A DNA stretch of 64,000 bases, from assembly GCF_014195325.1 (NCBI RefSeq), contig NZ_JACIBK010000002.1, positions 62,001 through 126,000 on the forward strand, read 5' to 3'. The notes beneath the pieces were generated by a model. It searched no databases. It saw nothing but the letters and a program-made list of their open reading frames with translations, and had not been told where the DNA came from. Position numbers and translations under genes: made by a program. The first letter of the stretch is position 1, and the number at the start of each line of letters is the position of its first letter. The stretch is from Rhizobium sp. BK650 (GTDB taxonomy: Bacteria > Pseudomonadota > Alphaproteobacteria > Rhizobiales > Rhizobiaceae). Positions 54,792-63,365 of the stretch are shown here, piece by piece.

Positions 54792-55640
54792 TCACAGACC
54801 GGCCAGCGCCAGCGGGTGGTCGCCGGCGGATTGGTTTTCGGCTCCTTCCGGAGCGATGTTGATCGCGGTCGAGGTCATCGATTCGTCGATGCCCGCGCCG
54901 TCCTTGTCCGTGCCGTAGATTTCCTTCACGGCCTCGGTCGTCAGTTCGGAGGGCTTGCCGTCGAAGACGACGCGGCCGCCTGCCATGCCGACGATGCGTT
55001 CGCAGTAGTTGCGGGCCGTATCGAGCGTGTGCAGGTTGGTGATGACGGTGATGCCCTCGCGCTCGTTGATGTCGCGGAGCGCATCCATGACGATCTTGGC
55101 GTTCAGCGGGTCGAGCGAGGCGATCGGCTCGTCGGCCAGAACCATCTTCGGGTTCTGCATCAGCGCGCGGGCGATCGCCACGCGCTGCTGCTGGCCGCCC
55201 GAAAGCGTGCCGGCCGCCTGCAGCGCCGTCTGTTCGATGCCGAGGCGCTCGAGCGCCGCGATGGCGTGGATGCGTTCCTCCCGGGTGAAGACGTTGAGCA
55301 GGCTCAGCACCGTCGAACGATGGTTCAGGCGGCCGAGCATGACGTTGGTCAGCACATCGAGGCGCGGCACGAGGTTGAACTGTTGAAAGATCATCGCGCA
55401 GTCGCGCTGCCAGTTGCGCAACGCGTGGCCACGAAGGCCGGAAACCTCCACGCCACCGAAGTGGATGGTGCCGGAGGAAGGTTCCTGAAGGCGGTTGATC
55501 ATGCGTAGGAGCGTGGACTTGCCGGCGCCGGAGCGGCCGATGATGCCGACCATCTGGCCCTGAGGAATGTCCAGCGTTACGGAGTCGACAGCAAGCTTCT
55601 TTCCGAACCGGCGTGTGACATTCTTCAGCTCGAACATCAT
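54792..55640 (-). CDS. phnC: Phosphonate ABC transporter ATP-binding protein PhnC
   Basis: The 282-residue ATPase powers the PhnDE importer. Walker A is GRSGAGKST, the signature is [15 protein letters not shown], Walker B is [13 protein letters not shown], and the switch histidine is in [10 protein letters not shown]. The first ATG at 55640 follows GAGGGAAGAGC; a second ATG is directly adjacent. A Pho-box-like sequence lies upstream, so this gene starts the transport-and-late-enzyme unit. Confidence 0.95.
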   Translation of the reverse strand: MMFELKNVTRRFGKKLAVDSVTLDIPQGQMVGIIGRSGAGKSTLLRMINRLQEPSSGTIHFGGVEVSGLRGHALRNWQRDCAMIFQQFNLVPRLDVLTNVMLGRLNHRSTVLSLLNVFTREERIHAIAALERLGIEQTALQAAGTLSGGQQQRVAIARALMQNPKMVLADEPIASLDPLNAKIVMDALRDINEREGITVITNLHTLDTARNYCERIVGMAGGRVVFDGKPSELTTEAVKEIYGTDKDGAGIDESMTSTAINIAPEGAENQSAGDHPLALAGL

Positions 55641-55703
55641 GCTCTTCCCTCGCATTGCAGGCTTATTTAAGGGATCGCATTAGTCCTGCTTCATGAACCT
55701 CGC

Positions 55704-55732
55704 ATGTCAGTTTTGTGTAAGTCCTGTCACAA
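55704..55732 (-). promoter_or_regulatory. Pho-box-like site upstream of phnC
   Basis: On the minus strand CTTACACAAAACTGACAT (55721-55704) matches the two half-sites of the PhoB box (CTGTCAT-N4-CTGTCAT), and a third weaker unit TTGTGAC precedes it with the same 11-bp spacing. The site is 64 bp before the phnC start, where PhoB activation would be expected. Confidence 0.5.
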
Positions 55733-55755
55733 TTCCCCGCGCCGTAATATTGGGC

Positions 55756-56373
55756 TTAACCGCCGTAGCGCGAAAGGAAGTCTTCGGCTCCGAGCGCCCG
55801 GAAATCCGCCAGTGCATCGCGCAGTCGGTCATGGTCCCAGTCCCACCAGGCAAGCTTGTCCATGCGCTCGCCGATCTCCTTCGGAAAGCGCTCGCGAATG
55901 AGCTTGGCCGGCACGCCTCCAACGATCGTGTAGGGAGCGACGTCCTTCGAGACGACCGCACCCGCGCCGATCACGGCCCCGTTGCCGACGGTTACGCCGG
56001 GCAGGATCGTGGCGCCATGGCCGATCCAGACATCGTTGCCGATGATGACGCGGTTCGACCGGCGCCATTCAAAGAAGTCCGTCTCCATGTCGGCATCCGG
56101 CCAATAGTCCACGGCGCGATAGGTGAAGTGGTGCAGTGTCGCCCGCCAGGTCGGATGGTTGGTGGCGTTGATGCGCACCGCAGCGGCGATGTTGACAAAC
56201 TTGCCGATCGTCGCGCACCAGACGGAGCCGTCCTGCATGATGTAGGAATAGTCGCCGAACTCCGCTTCGCTGATGCGGCAGCGCTCGGAGACTTCCGTAT
56301 AGCGGCCGAAGGTCGAGTCTGAGACGGAGGCGGTCTCGTGAAAATAGGGTTCGAGGCCCAGATTGCGGCTCAT
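55756..56373 (-). CDS. Phosphonate-cluster hexapeptide acetyltransferase
   Basis: The 205-residue left-handed beta-helix protein (hexapeptide repeats such as VIIGNDVWIGHGATILPGVT and VGNGAVIGAGAVVSKDV, then YTIVGGVPAKLIR) is the phosphonate-specific xenobiotic-acetyltransferase type found after phnL. It probably acetylates an aminoalkylphosphonate or other intermediate; it is unrelated to the GNAT PhnO of E. coli. Its start overlaps the phnL stop by 4 bp, and it is the last gene of the phnG unit. Confidence 0.9.
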   Translation of the reverse strand: MSRNLGLEPYFHETASVSDSTFGRYTEVSERCRISEAEFGDYSYIMQDGSVWCATIGKFVNIAAAVRINATNHPTWRATLHHFTYRAVDYWPDADMETDFFEWRRSNRVIIGNDVWIGHGATILPGVTVGNGAVIGAGAVVSKDVAPYTIVGGVPAKLIRERFPKEIGERMDKLAWWDWDHDRLRDALADFRALGAEDFLSRYGG

Positions 56374-57080
56374 GCGGCGATTGCCTTTCGAGGAGAGAAT
56401 TGCTGAACGTCGAGAATGCGGTCGGCAGCCGCCTCGCGCACTTCCTCGTCGTGGAAGATGCCGAGAAGGGCGACGCCCGCCTTCTTCTTTTCCTCGATCA
56501 TGCCGACGACGACGGCGCGGTTCTTCGCGTCGAGCGAGGCAGTCGGCTCGTCGAGCAGCAGGATCGTGTGCTCGGTGATGAAGCCGCGGGCAATGTTGAC
56601 ACGCTGCTGCTCGCCGCCGGAGAAGGTGGCGGGCGGCAGCTGCCAGAGCGCTTCCGGCAGGTTCAGCTTTTCGAGCAGCGCGGCAGCCTTTTCCCTGGCG
56701 CCGGCGGGAGCTTCTCCCCGCGCGATCAACGGCTCTGCGACCACATCGATCGCCGCAACGCGCGGCACCGTGCGCAGGAACTGGCTGACATAGCCGAGTG
56801 TGTGGCGCCGCACGTCGAGAATGGTGCGCGGGTCGGCTGCGGCGAGATCGACGATCTTGCCCTTGTGGTCGATGAGGATCTGGCCGGTATCGACGGCATA
56901 ATTGCCGTAGATCATCTTGAGCAGCGAGCTTTTGCCGATCCCCGACGGACCGCCGAGCACGACGCATTCGCCCGATGCGACCGAGAAGGAGACATCCGAG
57001 ACAACAGGCAGCTTGATGCCGTCGCGCAGGTGCATGGTGAAGCTCTTGGCGACTTCTGAAACGACGAGAGGCGTGGCCAT
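56370..57080 (-). CDS. phnL: Phosphonate C-P lyase system protein PhnL
   Basis: The 236-residue ABC-type ATPase is needed with PhnI, PhnG and PhnH to join methylphosphonate to ATP ribose. It has Walker A GGPSGIGKSSLL, signature FSGGEQQRVNIARG, Walker B ILLLDEPTASLDA and the H-loop in GIFHDEEV. No membrane part is encoded; the protein works in the enzyme complex. The gene is 5 bp after phnK and overlaps the acetyltransferase gene. Confidence 0.95.
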   Translation of the reverse strand: MATPLVVSEVAKSFTMHLRDGIKLPVVSDVSFSVASGECVVLGGPSGIGKSSLLKMIYGNYAVDTGQILIDHKGKIVDLAAADPRTILDVRRHTLGYVSQFLRTVPRVAAIDVVAEPLIARGEAPAGAREKAAALLEKLNLPEALWQLPPATFSGGEQQRVNIARGFITEHTILLLDEPTASLDAKNRAVVVGMIEEKKKAGVALLGIFHDEEVREAAADRILDVQQFSPRKAIAA

Positions 57081-57085
57081 GGTTC

Positions 57086-57862
57086 TTAAACCTGCAGGAT
57101 CGAGGAAACGAGGAGCTGCGTATAGGGCTCGCGTGGGTCATCCAGCACGCGGTCGGTCAGGCCCTGCTCGATGACGAAGCCATCCTTCATCACCATCATG
57201 CGGTGGGAGAGAAGGCGGGCGACGGCGAGGTCGTGGGTGACGATGATGGCCGACAGCCCGAGATCGTTGACGAGGCCGCGCACCAGATCGAGCAGACGCG
57301 CCTGCACCGAGACGTCGAGCCCGCCGGTCGGCTCGTCCATGAAGACGAGGCGCGGGCCGGTCACCAGATTGCGGGCGATCTGCAGGCGCTGGCGCATGCC
57401 GCCGGAAAAGGCCCGCGGCTGGTCATCGATGCGGTCGGCGTCGATCTCGACGCGCTCCAGCCAGTCGATGGCGGTGGAACGGATCTTGCCGTAGTGCCGG
57501 TCGCCGATCGCCATCAGGCGTTCGCCGACATTGGCGCCGGCAGACACCCTCATACGCAGCCCGTCGGCCGGGTTCTGATGCACGAAGCCCCAATCGGTGC
57601 GCATCAGGAAGCGGCGTTCGGCCTCGTTCATGTGGTAGAGGTCGCGGTAGCTGCCGTCGCGCATGTGATATTCGACGCTGCCGGTGGTCGGCATCAGCCG
57701 GGTGGAAATGCAGTTCAGCAGCGTCGTCTTGCCGGAGCCGGATTCGCCGACGATGGCGAGCACTTCGCCCGGCCAGAGCTCGAAGGAGACGTTCCGGCAG
57801 CCGATGCGGCTGCCGTAGAACTTCGAGAGGTCGTTGACTTTGAGAAGCGGTGTATCGGTCAT
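57086..57862 (-). CDS. phnK: Phosphonate C-P lyase system protein PhnK
   Basis: The 258-residue ATPase binds the PhnGHIJ core complex. Walker A is VGESGSGKTTLL, signature FSGGMRQRLQIARNL, Walker B RLVFMDEPTGGLDV and H-loop IVTHDLAVARL. The start at 57862 (MTDTPLLKVNDLSKFYG) overlaps the phnJ stop codon by 4 bp; the upstream in-frame codons have no homology. Confidence 0.95.
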   Translation of the reverse strand: MTDTPLLKVNDLSKFYGSRIGCRNVSFELWPGEVLAIVGESGSGKTTLLNCISTRLMPTTGSVEYHMRDGSYRDLYHMNEAERRFLMRTDWGFVHQNPADGLRMRVSAGANVGERLMAIGDRHYGKIRSTAIDWLERVEIDADRIDDQPRAFSGGMRQRLQIARNLVTGPRLVFMDEPTGGLDVSVQARLLDLVRGLVNDLGLSAIIVTHDLAVARLLSHRMMVMKDGFVIEQGLTDRVLDDPREPYTQLLVSSILQV

Positions 57863-58734
57863 TCTGCAGCCTCCCGGGCCAGCATTTCGCCGGCATGTCC
57901 GTGTGCCCGGCGGTCTTCGCAATGGTCGGTGTCGGAGCAGACGAACATGCGCCCGCCCTTGTCGTCGAGGATCACCTCGTCGAGGTAGACGTCCTCTGCC
58001 CCGCAGAGCGCACAGGGCTTGCCGAAGCGCTGGATCTCGAAAGGATGGTCTTCGAAATCGAGGCTGACGACCTGGGTATAGGGAGGCACGGCATAGATGC
58101 GCTTTTCGCGGCCGGCGCCGAAGAGCTGCAGCGCGTCCGACATGTGCATTTTCGGATTGTCGAATTTCGGCGTCGGCGATGGGTCCATCACGTAGCGGCC
58201 ATTGACCTTGACCGGATAGTCGTAGGTCGTGGCGATGCGGCCGTTACGGGCGATATCCTCGTAGAGCTTGACATGCATGAGGCCATATTCTTCCAGCGCA
58301 TGCATCTTGCGCGTCTCGGTTTCGCGCGGTTCGAGGAAGCGCAGCGGTTCCGGGATCGGCACCTGATAGACGAGCACCTGGCCTGGCCCGAGTTTCTCTT
58401 CGGGGATACGGTGGCGCGTCTGGATGATCGTCGCATCCTTGGTGTGGGTCGTCACAGCGACATTGGCGACCTTTTGGAAGAAGGCGCGGATGGAGACGGC
58501 GTTCGTCGTGTCGTCGGCGCCTTGGTCGATCACCTTGAGAACGTCCTCGGGTCCGATGATCGAGGCCGTTACCTGTACGCCGCCGGTGCCCCACCCGTAA
58601 GGCATCGGCATTTCCCTGCTGGCAAAGGGCACCTGATAGCCCGGAATGGCGATCGCCTTCAGGATCGCGCGGCGTATCATGCGCTTGGTCTCTTCATCGA
58701 GATAGGCGAAATTATAGGTGGCGAGATCACTCAT
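57859..58734 (-). CDS. phnJ: C-P lyase core protein PhnJ (radical SAM enzyme)
   Basis: PhnJ breaks the carbon-phosphorus bond of ribose-1-phosphonate 5-phosphate, giving methane or another hydrocarbon and ribose cyclic phosphate. The 291-residue protein begins YNFAYLDEETKRMIRRAIL and includes PMPYGWGTGGVQVTASIIG. The non-canonical 4Fe-4S cysteines are all in place at 241, 244, 266 and 272, the same numbers as in E. coli. It overlaps phnI and phnK by 4 bp each. Confidence 0.97.
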   Translation of the reverse strand: MSDLATYNFAYLDEETKRMIRRAILKAIAIPGYQVPFASREMPMPYGWGTGGVQVTASIIGPEDVLKVIDQGADDTTNAVSIRAFFQKVANVAVTTHTKDATIIQTRHRIPEEKLGPGQVLVYQVPIPEPLRFLEPRETETRKMHALEEYGLMHVKLYEDIARNGRIATTYDYPVKVNGRYVMDPSPTPKFDNPKMHMSDALQLFGAGREKRIYAVPPYTQVVSLDFEDHPFEIQRFGKPCALCGAEDVYLDEVILDDKGGRMFVCSDTDHCEDRRAHGHAGEMLAREAAE

Positions 58735-59837
58735 TCGGCGGCCTCCTTTTGGGCCTCGTCGCTGTTGCGGGCGGCTTCGAAATCGCGGCGCATGCGGCGG
58801 ACGAGGTCGAGTTCGGCCTGGAAGTCCACGTAATGCGGAAGCTTCAGGTGCTCGACGAAGCCGGTTGCCTGCACATTGTCGGAATGGGAAATGACGAATT
58901 CCTCGTCCTGCGCGGGCGCGGTGATGTCCTCGCCGAGCTCTTCAGCCCGCAATGCGCGATCCACCAGCGACATGGCCATTGCCTTGCGCTCGCTCTGGCC
59001 GAAGACGAGGCCATAGCCGCGGGTGAACTGCGGCGGGGCCTTGGCCGAGCCCTTGAACTGGTTGACCATCTGGCATTCGGTGAGCTGGATCGGTCCCAGA
59101 GAGACGGCAAAGCCGAGCTCCGGCACGTCGAATTCCACCTCAACCTCGCCGATGCGGATTTCGCCGGTGAACGGGTGGTTGCGGCCGTAGCCGCGCTGGG
59201 TGGAATAGCCGAGCGCCAGCAGGAAGCCTTCGTCGCCGCGGGCAAGCGCCTGCAGTCGAAGATCGCGGGTCATCGGGAATTCCATCGGCTCACGTGTCAG
59301 GTCGCCCGTCCCGTGATCCTCGGGAAGCTCGCCATCGTCCTCGATCAGCCCTTCCTGGCCGAGGATCTCGGAAACGCGCATGACGCGGCCGCTCTCCGCC
59401 TCGCGCTGCACCGGCTCTTCTACGGCCTCGTCCGAAAGCAGCGAGGGATCGAGCAGACGGTGCGTATAATCGAAGGTCGGGCCGAGCAGCTGGCCGCCCG
59501 GAAGATCCTTGTAGGTGGCGGAAATGCGGCGCTCGATCTGCATGTTGCCGGTATCGAGCGGTTTCGAATAACCGAAGCGCGGCAGCGTCGTGCGATAGGC
59601 GCGCAAGAGGAAGATCGCCTCGATCATATCGCCGCGCGACTGGCGTACGGCAAGCGCTGCCAGCGTGCGGTCGTAGAGCGAGGCTTCCGCCATGACGCGA
59701 TCGACGGCGAGCGCCAGCTGTTCGACGATCTGCTCGATACCGAGGGCCGGCACGGAGCGGTCGCCTCGCCGGCGGTCGGCGAGCAGGCGGTGGGCATTGG
59801 CGATGGCGGCCTCGCCACCCTTGACGGCAACATACAT
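58731..59837 (-). CDS. phnI: C-P lyase core protein PhnI
   Basis: PhnI is the nucleosidase-like subunit that, with PhnG, H and L, displaces adenine of ATP by the phosphonate. The 368-residue protein starts MYVAVKGGEAAIANAHRLLA and contains LLRAYRTTLPRFGYS and QRGYGRNHPFTGEIRIGEVEVE, typical of the family. It lies 4 bp downstream of phnH and overlaps phnJ. Length is normal. Confidence 0.96.
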   Translation of the reverse strand: MYVAVKGGEAAIANAHRLLADRRRGDRSVPALGIEQIVEQLALAVDRVMAEASLYDRTLAALAVRQSRGDMIEAIFLLRAYRTTLPRFGYSKPLDTGNMQIERRISATYKDLPGGQLLGPTFDYTHRLLDPSLLSDEAVEEPVQREAESGRVMRVSEILGQEGLIEDDGELPEDHGTGDLTREPMEFPMTRDLRLQALARGDEGFLLALGYSTQRGYGRNHPFTGEIRIGEVEVEFDVPELGFAVSLGPIQLTECQMVNQFKGSAKAPPQFTRGYGLVFGQSERKAMAMSLVDRALRAEELGEDITAPAQDEEFVISHSDNVQATGFVEHLKLPHYVDFQAELDLVRRMRRDFEAARNSDEAQKEAAE

Positions 59838-59841
59838 GAGC

Positions 59842-60450
59842 TCAAATCTCCGTTGCTGTGATCTTGGTGGTGCGCGGCAGGCAGAGGAAACGCTTGCCTG
59901 CCGTCAGCACGATGTCGACGCCGCGCGGGAAGAGCGCACGGTTTTCCGTCCAGAGGCGCAGGAAGGTTTCCGGCAGTCCGACAGGCGCGATCTCTGCCAC
60001 GCTCTGAATGCCCGGGCCCATCAAAGCGAGCCGGCGACCGCCTTCGAGACCGGCAAGTTCAATTACGATAGTCGTGGAACGATCGGGATATTCCTGAGTG
60101 CCTGCAGCAAACAGACCGAAGGTGGAAAGCGTCATCCCGGTTTCGACGAACGCAAAGCGCGCTTCTGCCTTTTCGGTGGTCAGAGGTGCGCCGGCATGAA
60201 AGCCGAGCCATTCCGAAACGCCCGACTTGGCAAGCCCAGCGGAAAGCCAGACCGGGGTGTCATGGTCGCAAAGCGTCAGCCCGATCGCGCCGGCGGCAAC
60301 GCCGAGCGGCGCAGGCGGCACCACATCAGGAATGACGGTCTTAATCGTTCCGGGCCGGGCCATGCCGTCCATCAGCATCTTGAACACGCTCTGGGCCTGG
60401 AAGACGGGTTCGGCAAAGCCGCCGGTCAGAACATCGGTCTTGGCACGCAT
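59842..60450 (-). CDS. phnH: C-P lyase subunit PhnH
   Basis: PhnH is a structural subunit of the C-P lyase core with a PLP-transferase-like fold lacking the cofactor site. The 202-residue protein includes FRLMLMDGMARPGTIKTV-like start (FKMLMDGMARPGTI), LTLCDHDTPVWLS and GPGIQSVAEIAPVGLPE. It shares one base with the phnG stop (TGATG-type overlap) and is followed by phnI. Confidence 0.95.
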   Translation of the reverse strand: MRAKTDVLTGGFAEPVFQAQSVFKMLMDGMARPGTIKTVIPDVVPPAPLGVAAGAIGLTLCDHDTPVWLSAGLAKSGVSEWLGFHAGAPLTTEKAEARFAFVETGMTLSTFGLFAAGTQEYPDRSTTIVIELAGLEGGRRLALMGPGIQSVAEIAPVGLPETFLRLWTENRALFPRGVDIVLTAGKRFLCLPRTTKITATEI

Positions 60451-60929
60451 CAGTCTTCTCCCCGCACCATGGTGAAGAAGTCGACGCGGGTCGCAGCCGT
60501 TTCTTCCGCCTTGCGATTGTTATCGTCGGCGATTCGCCGGGCGATCGGCGAAAGCAGCCTTTCCTCGACGAAACCCTTGGTTGCTTCTTCCTGCCAGAGC
60601 GCATCGAAGATCGCCGAAAGCCTTGCCTTCTCGCGGTCGGTGCCGAGCGCCTGAGCGTGACCGACCGAGCCGGAGGCAAGCCGCACCGTCGCGCGCGTCA
60701 CCGTCACTTCGCCGAGATTGAAGGGCGCACCGCCGCCGCCGATGCGGCCGCGAACCATGACGAGGCCGGTCTCCGGGCCGCGCATCGGCTGCACCACCGG
60801 CTGTTCGGCAAGCGCCTCCCAGGCCGCCAGCAATTCCTGTGTCTCGGCGCGCGCGAGCAGGTCGACGGCGCGCTTACGCCCGCCTTCCGTTCGCGCCGCA
60901 GCTTCCGTCTTCTCCGCTGCCGTCATCAT
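60450..60929 (-). CDS. phnG: C-P lyase subunit PhnG
   Basis: PhnG is a small subunit of the PhnGHIJ core. The 159-residue protein has the typical middle VMVRGRIGGGGAPFNLGEVTVTRATVRL and GSVGHAQALGTDREKA followed by the FDALWQEE helix. GAGGAA lies 5 bases before the first of two adjacent ATG codons. It is the first gene of the phnG-H-I-J-K-L unit, with a PhnF operator and Pho box upstream. Confidence 0.94.
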   Translation of the reverse strand: MMTAAEKTEAAARTEGGRKRAVDLLARAETQELLAAWEALAEQPVVQPMRGPETGLVMVRGRIGGGGAPFNLGEVTVTRATVRLASGSVGHAQALGTDREKARLSAIFDALWQEEATKGFVEERLLSPIARRIADDNNRKAEETAATRVDFFTMVRGED

Positions 60930-60944
60930 CTGTTCCTCGGAAAA

Positions 60945-60979
60945 TGTCTATTGATATAGACAACCATACAAGATATACC
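60945..60979 (+). promoter_or_regulatory. PhnF operator overlapping the predicted phnF promoter
   Basis: TGTCTATTGATATAGACA (60945-60962) is a perfect palindrome with 7-bp arms, of the type bound by HutC/PhnF GntR regulators. On the plus strand TTGATA (60951) and TATACC (60974-60979), 17 bp apart, form a promoter whose -35 lies inside the palindrome; on the minus strand the site is in the phnG leader. Bound PhnF would therefore block both its own gene and phnG. Confidence 0.6.
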
Positions 60980-60997
60980 TATCCCTAAATCGGCGAG

Positions 60998-61015
60998 GTG
61001 ACAAGCGTGTGACAC
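60998..61015 (-). promoter_or_regulatory. Pho box upstream of phnG
   Basis: On the minus strand GTGTCACACGCTTGTCAC (61015-60998) has two TGTCA half-sites 11 bp apart, a good match to CTGTCAT-N4-CTGTCAT. It lies 69 bp before the phnG start, so phosphate starvation through PhoB would switch on the C-P lyase genes. Confidence 0.65.
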
Positions 61016-61062
61016 GGCGCTACCGAAGTTCGCCGGGCCGAAAATGAGTTGGCAGGGGTGCA

Positions 61063-61800
61063 ATGGCAGGAATAAAGCAGGTGCAGCGTCAGACGGGCGT
61101 GGCGCTCTGGCGCCAGATCGCCGACAGGATCCGCGAGGCGATCAGCCGTGGCGCTTACGACGAAACGGGCATGGTGCCGCCGGAAACCGTTCTGGCGCTG
61201 CAATTCGGCGTCAACAGGCATACCGTGCGGAGTGCACTTGCAGCCCTTGCGCAGGAGGGCATCGTTCGCGCGGTGCAGGGTCGCGGCACGCTGATAGAAC
61301 GCAAGGAGCGCCTGAATTTTCCGATCAGCCGCCGTACCCGTTTCACCGATGGTATCCGGGATCAGGCGCGCGAGACGCGCGCGCTCCTGCTTGGCCATGC
61401 CGAGGAGGAGGCGGATTCAGAGGTAGCCCGCTGGCTGCACCTGGAGCAAGGCACGCCGGTGATCCGGCTGGAAACGGTGCGCGAAGCGGATAAACGTCCG
61501 GTTTCTCGGGCCACGAGCTGGTTCCCGGCCGCGCGCTTTGCCGATATCGGGCAAGCCTACCGGATGGCGGGATCCATCACTAAGGCCTTTGCTGCCCTCG
61601 GCCTGTCAGACTATGTACGCGCCACGACGGAGATCACTGCCGCTCACGCCGATTCCGCCGATATTGCCGATCTGGGCCTGACGCCGGGCGCGGTGCTGTT
61701 GATCACCAAGGCGATGAACACCGATCTGGAGGGCGTGCCGGTGCAATATTCGATCAGCCGCTTTGCCGCCGATCGCGTCCAGTTCACCATCGAGAACTGA
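61063..61800 (+). CDS. phnF: Phosphonate regulator PhnF (GntR/HutC family)
   Basis: The 245-residue protein has a GntR winged helix at the N-terminus (VALWRQIADRIREAISRGAY, then LALQFGVNRHTVRSALAALAQEG and the GRGT wing) and a C-terminal UTRA ligand-binding domain (ETVREADKRPVSRATSWFPAARF, PVQYSISRFAADRVQFTIEN). It is divergent from phnG with a palindromic operator in the spacer, consistent with a ligand-released repressor of the C-P lyase operon. GGCAGGGG precedes the ATG. Confidence 0.93.
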   Translation: MAGIKQVQRQTGVALWRQIADRIREAISRGAYDETGMVPPETVLALQFGVNRHTVRSALAALAQEGIVRAVQGRGTLIERKERLNFPISRRTRFTDGIRDQARETRALLLGHAEEEADSEVARWLHLEQGTPVIRLETVREADKRPVSRATSWFPAARFADIGQAYRMAGSITKAFAALGLSDYVRATTEITAAHADSADIADLGLTPGAVLLITKAMNTDLEGVPVQYSISRFAADRVQFTIEN

Positions 61801-61810
61801 AGCCGAAAGC

Positions 61811-61840
61811 AAAAAGGCCAGGCATGCGAGCCCGGCCTTT
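61811..61840 (-). terminator. Terminator between phnF and gpmA (bidirectional)
   Basis: AAAGGCC.GG pairs with CC.GGCCTTT across 61813-61840. The minus strand continues into TTTTTGCTTT, good for gpmA; the plus side has only TTTGACTTT, weaker for phnF. Confidence 0.75.
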
Positions 61841-61864
61841 GACTTTATCCGTGACTGCTCGCGC

Positions 61865-62500
61865 TCAGTGCGCGCCGGACATATCGCCGAGCACTTCCTT
61901 GGAAGCGACGGTGGAATCTGCCTTCAGCTTGTAGACCATTGGCACGCCAGTCGCGAGATTGAGCGACAGAACCTGCTCGCGGGTGAGGCGGTCGAGAACC
62001 ATGACGAGCGAACGCAGCGAATTGCCGTGTGCGGCAACCAGCACCTTTTCGCCGCGCAGCACGCGCGGAAGGATTTCCGTGAGGTAGTACGGCCAGACGC
62101 GGGCGCCGGTGTCGCGCAGGCTTTCGCCGCCCGGAGGCGGAACGTCGTAGGAGCGGCGCCAGATATGCACCTGCTCTTCGCCCCACTTGGCGCGGGCATC
62201 GTCCTTGTTGAGGCCGGAGAGATCGCCGTAGTCGCGTTCGTTCAGCGCCTGGTCGCGGATCGTCTCGAGATCCGGCTGGCCAACTTTGTCGAGGACGAGC
62301 TTCAGCGTGTGCTGCGCGCGCACCAGTGCGGAGGTGAAGGCGATATCGAACTTGATGCCGTAATCGGCAAGCGCCTGGCCGCCGGCTGTCGCTTCCTGGA
62401 TGCCGAGCTCGGTCAAATCGGGGTCTTTCCAGCCGGTGAAGAGATTCTTGAGATTCCAGTCGCTCTGCCCATGGCGAACGAGGACGAGGGTACCGCTCAT
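61865..62500 (-). CDS. gpmA: 2,3-bisphosphoglycerate-dependent phosphoglycerate mutase
   Basis: GpmA interconverts 3- and 2-phosphoglycerate in glycolysis. The 211-residue protein starts [20 protein letters not shown], with the phosphohistidine in RHG, and includes [31 protein letters not shown] and the second histidine in [17 protein letters not shown]. The shorter length is usual for alphaproteobacteria. The frame stays open upstream to 62764, but that region is dapB in antisense register of no homology; the start at 62500 is clear. Confidence 0.95.
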   Translation of the reverse strand: MSGTLVLVRHGQSDWNLKNLFTGWKDPDLTELGIQEATAGGQALADYGIKFDIAFTSALVRAQHTLKLVLDKVGQPDLETIRDQALNERDYGDLSGLNKDDARAKWGEEQVHIWRRSYDVPPPGGESLRDTGARVWPYYLTEILPRVLRGEKVLVAAHGNSLRSLVMVLDRLTREQVLSLNLATGVPMVYKLKADSTVASKEVLGDMSGAH

Positions 62501-62522
62501 GAAAAATGCCTCCGAGAAATGG

Positions 62523-63347
62523 TCAATGGGAAGAAAGCCCGAGAACATCGAGCATGGAATAGAGCCCCGGTTTCTTGTCGCGCGCCCACAGTGCTGCCTT
62601 GATCGCGCCGCGCGCGAAAATCGACCGGTCGGTTGCGCTGTGCGACAGGGTGACGGTCTCGCCTTCGCCGGCAAAGAGCACGGAATGCTCGCCGATGACG
62701 GAGCCGCCGCGCAGCGTCGCAAAGCCGATCGTTCCGGCTTCCCGCGCACCCGTATGGCCGTCACGCACGCGCACGGATTTCGAGCCGAGATCGATGTTGC
62801 GGCCCTTCGCTGCCGCCTCGCCGAGAAGCAATGCCGTACCAGAGGGCGCGTCGACCTTGCGCTTGTGATGCATTTCGAGAACTTCGATATCCCAGTCTGC
62901 GGGATCGAGTGCCTGTGCGGCCTGCTGCACGAAGACGCTGAGCAGATTGACCCCGAGGCTCATATTGCCCGACTGGACGATGCGGGCATGGCGCGCGGCA
63001 GCCGCGATCTTCGCGTTGTGCTCATCGGAGCAGCCGGTCGTGCCGACGATATGGACGATGCGCGCCTGCGCCGCCAGTCCGGCAAATTCCACTGATGTGG
63101 CGGGAGATGTGAAGTCCAGCACGCCCTCGGCGTGAAGGAACCCAGCCAAGGGATCGTCGCCGATGATGACACCATTGGTGCCGAGACCGGCGACTTCACC
63201 GGCATCCTTGCCGACGAAGGGGGAGCCCGGCCGCGCGACAGCTGCATGCAGCGTCACGCCCTCGATGGAATGGATGAGACGGATGAGCGTCTGCCCCATA
63301 CGTCCCGCCGCTCCGACCACAACCAGTTTCATCGCAGCGTCGCTCAT
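62523..63347 (-). CDS. dapB: 4-hydroxy-tetrahydrodipicolinate reductase
   Basis: DapB makes tetrahydrodipicolinate for lysine and meso-diaminopimelate. The 274-residue protein has the dinucleotide loop [14 protein letters not shown], the [12 protein letters not shown] motif, the catalytic [18 protein letters not shown] segment and [16 protein letters not shown], all typical. It lies 22 bp before gpmA on the same strand and after the ABC exporter gene. Confidence 0.97.
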   Translation of the reverse strand: MSDAAMKLVVVGAAGRMGQTLIRLIHSIEGVTLHAAVARPGSPFVGKDAGEVAGLGTNGVIIGDDPLAGFLHAEGVLDFTSPATSVEFAGLAAQARIVHIVGTTGCSDEHNAKIAAAARHARIVQSGNMSLGVNLLSVFVQQAAQALDPADWDIEVLEMHHKRKVDAPSGTALLLGEAAAKGRNIDLGSKSVRVRDGHTGAREAGTIGFATLRGGSVIGEHSVLFAGEGETVTLSHSATDRSIFARGAIKAALWARDKKPGLYSMLDVLGLSSH

Positions 63348-63365
63348 CTCAGTCCGTCATCCCGA

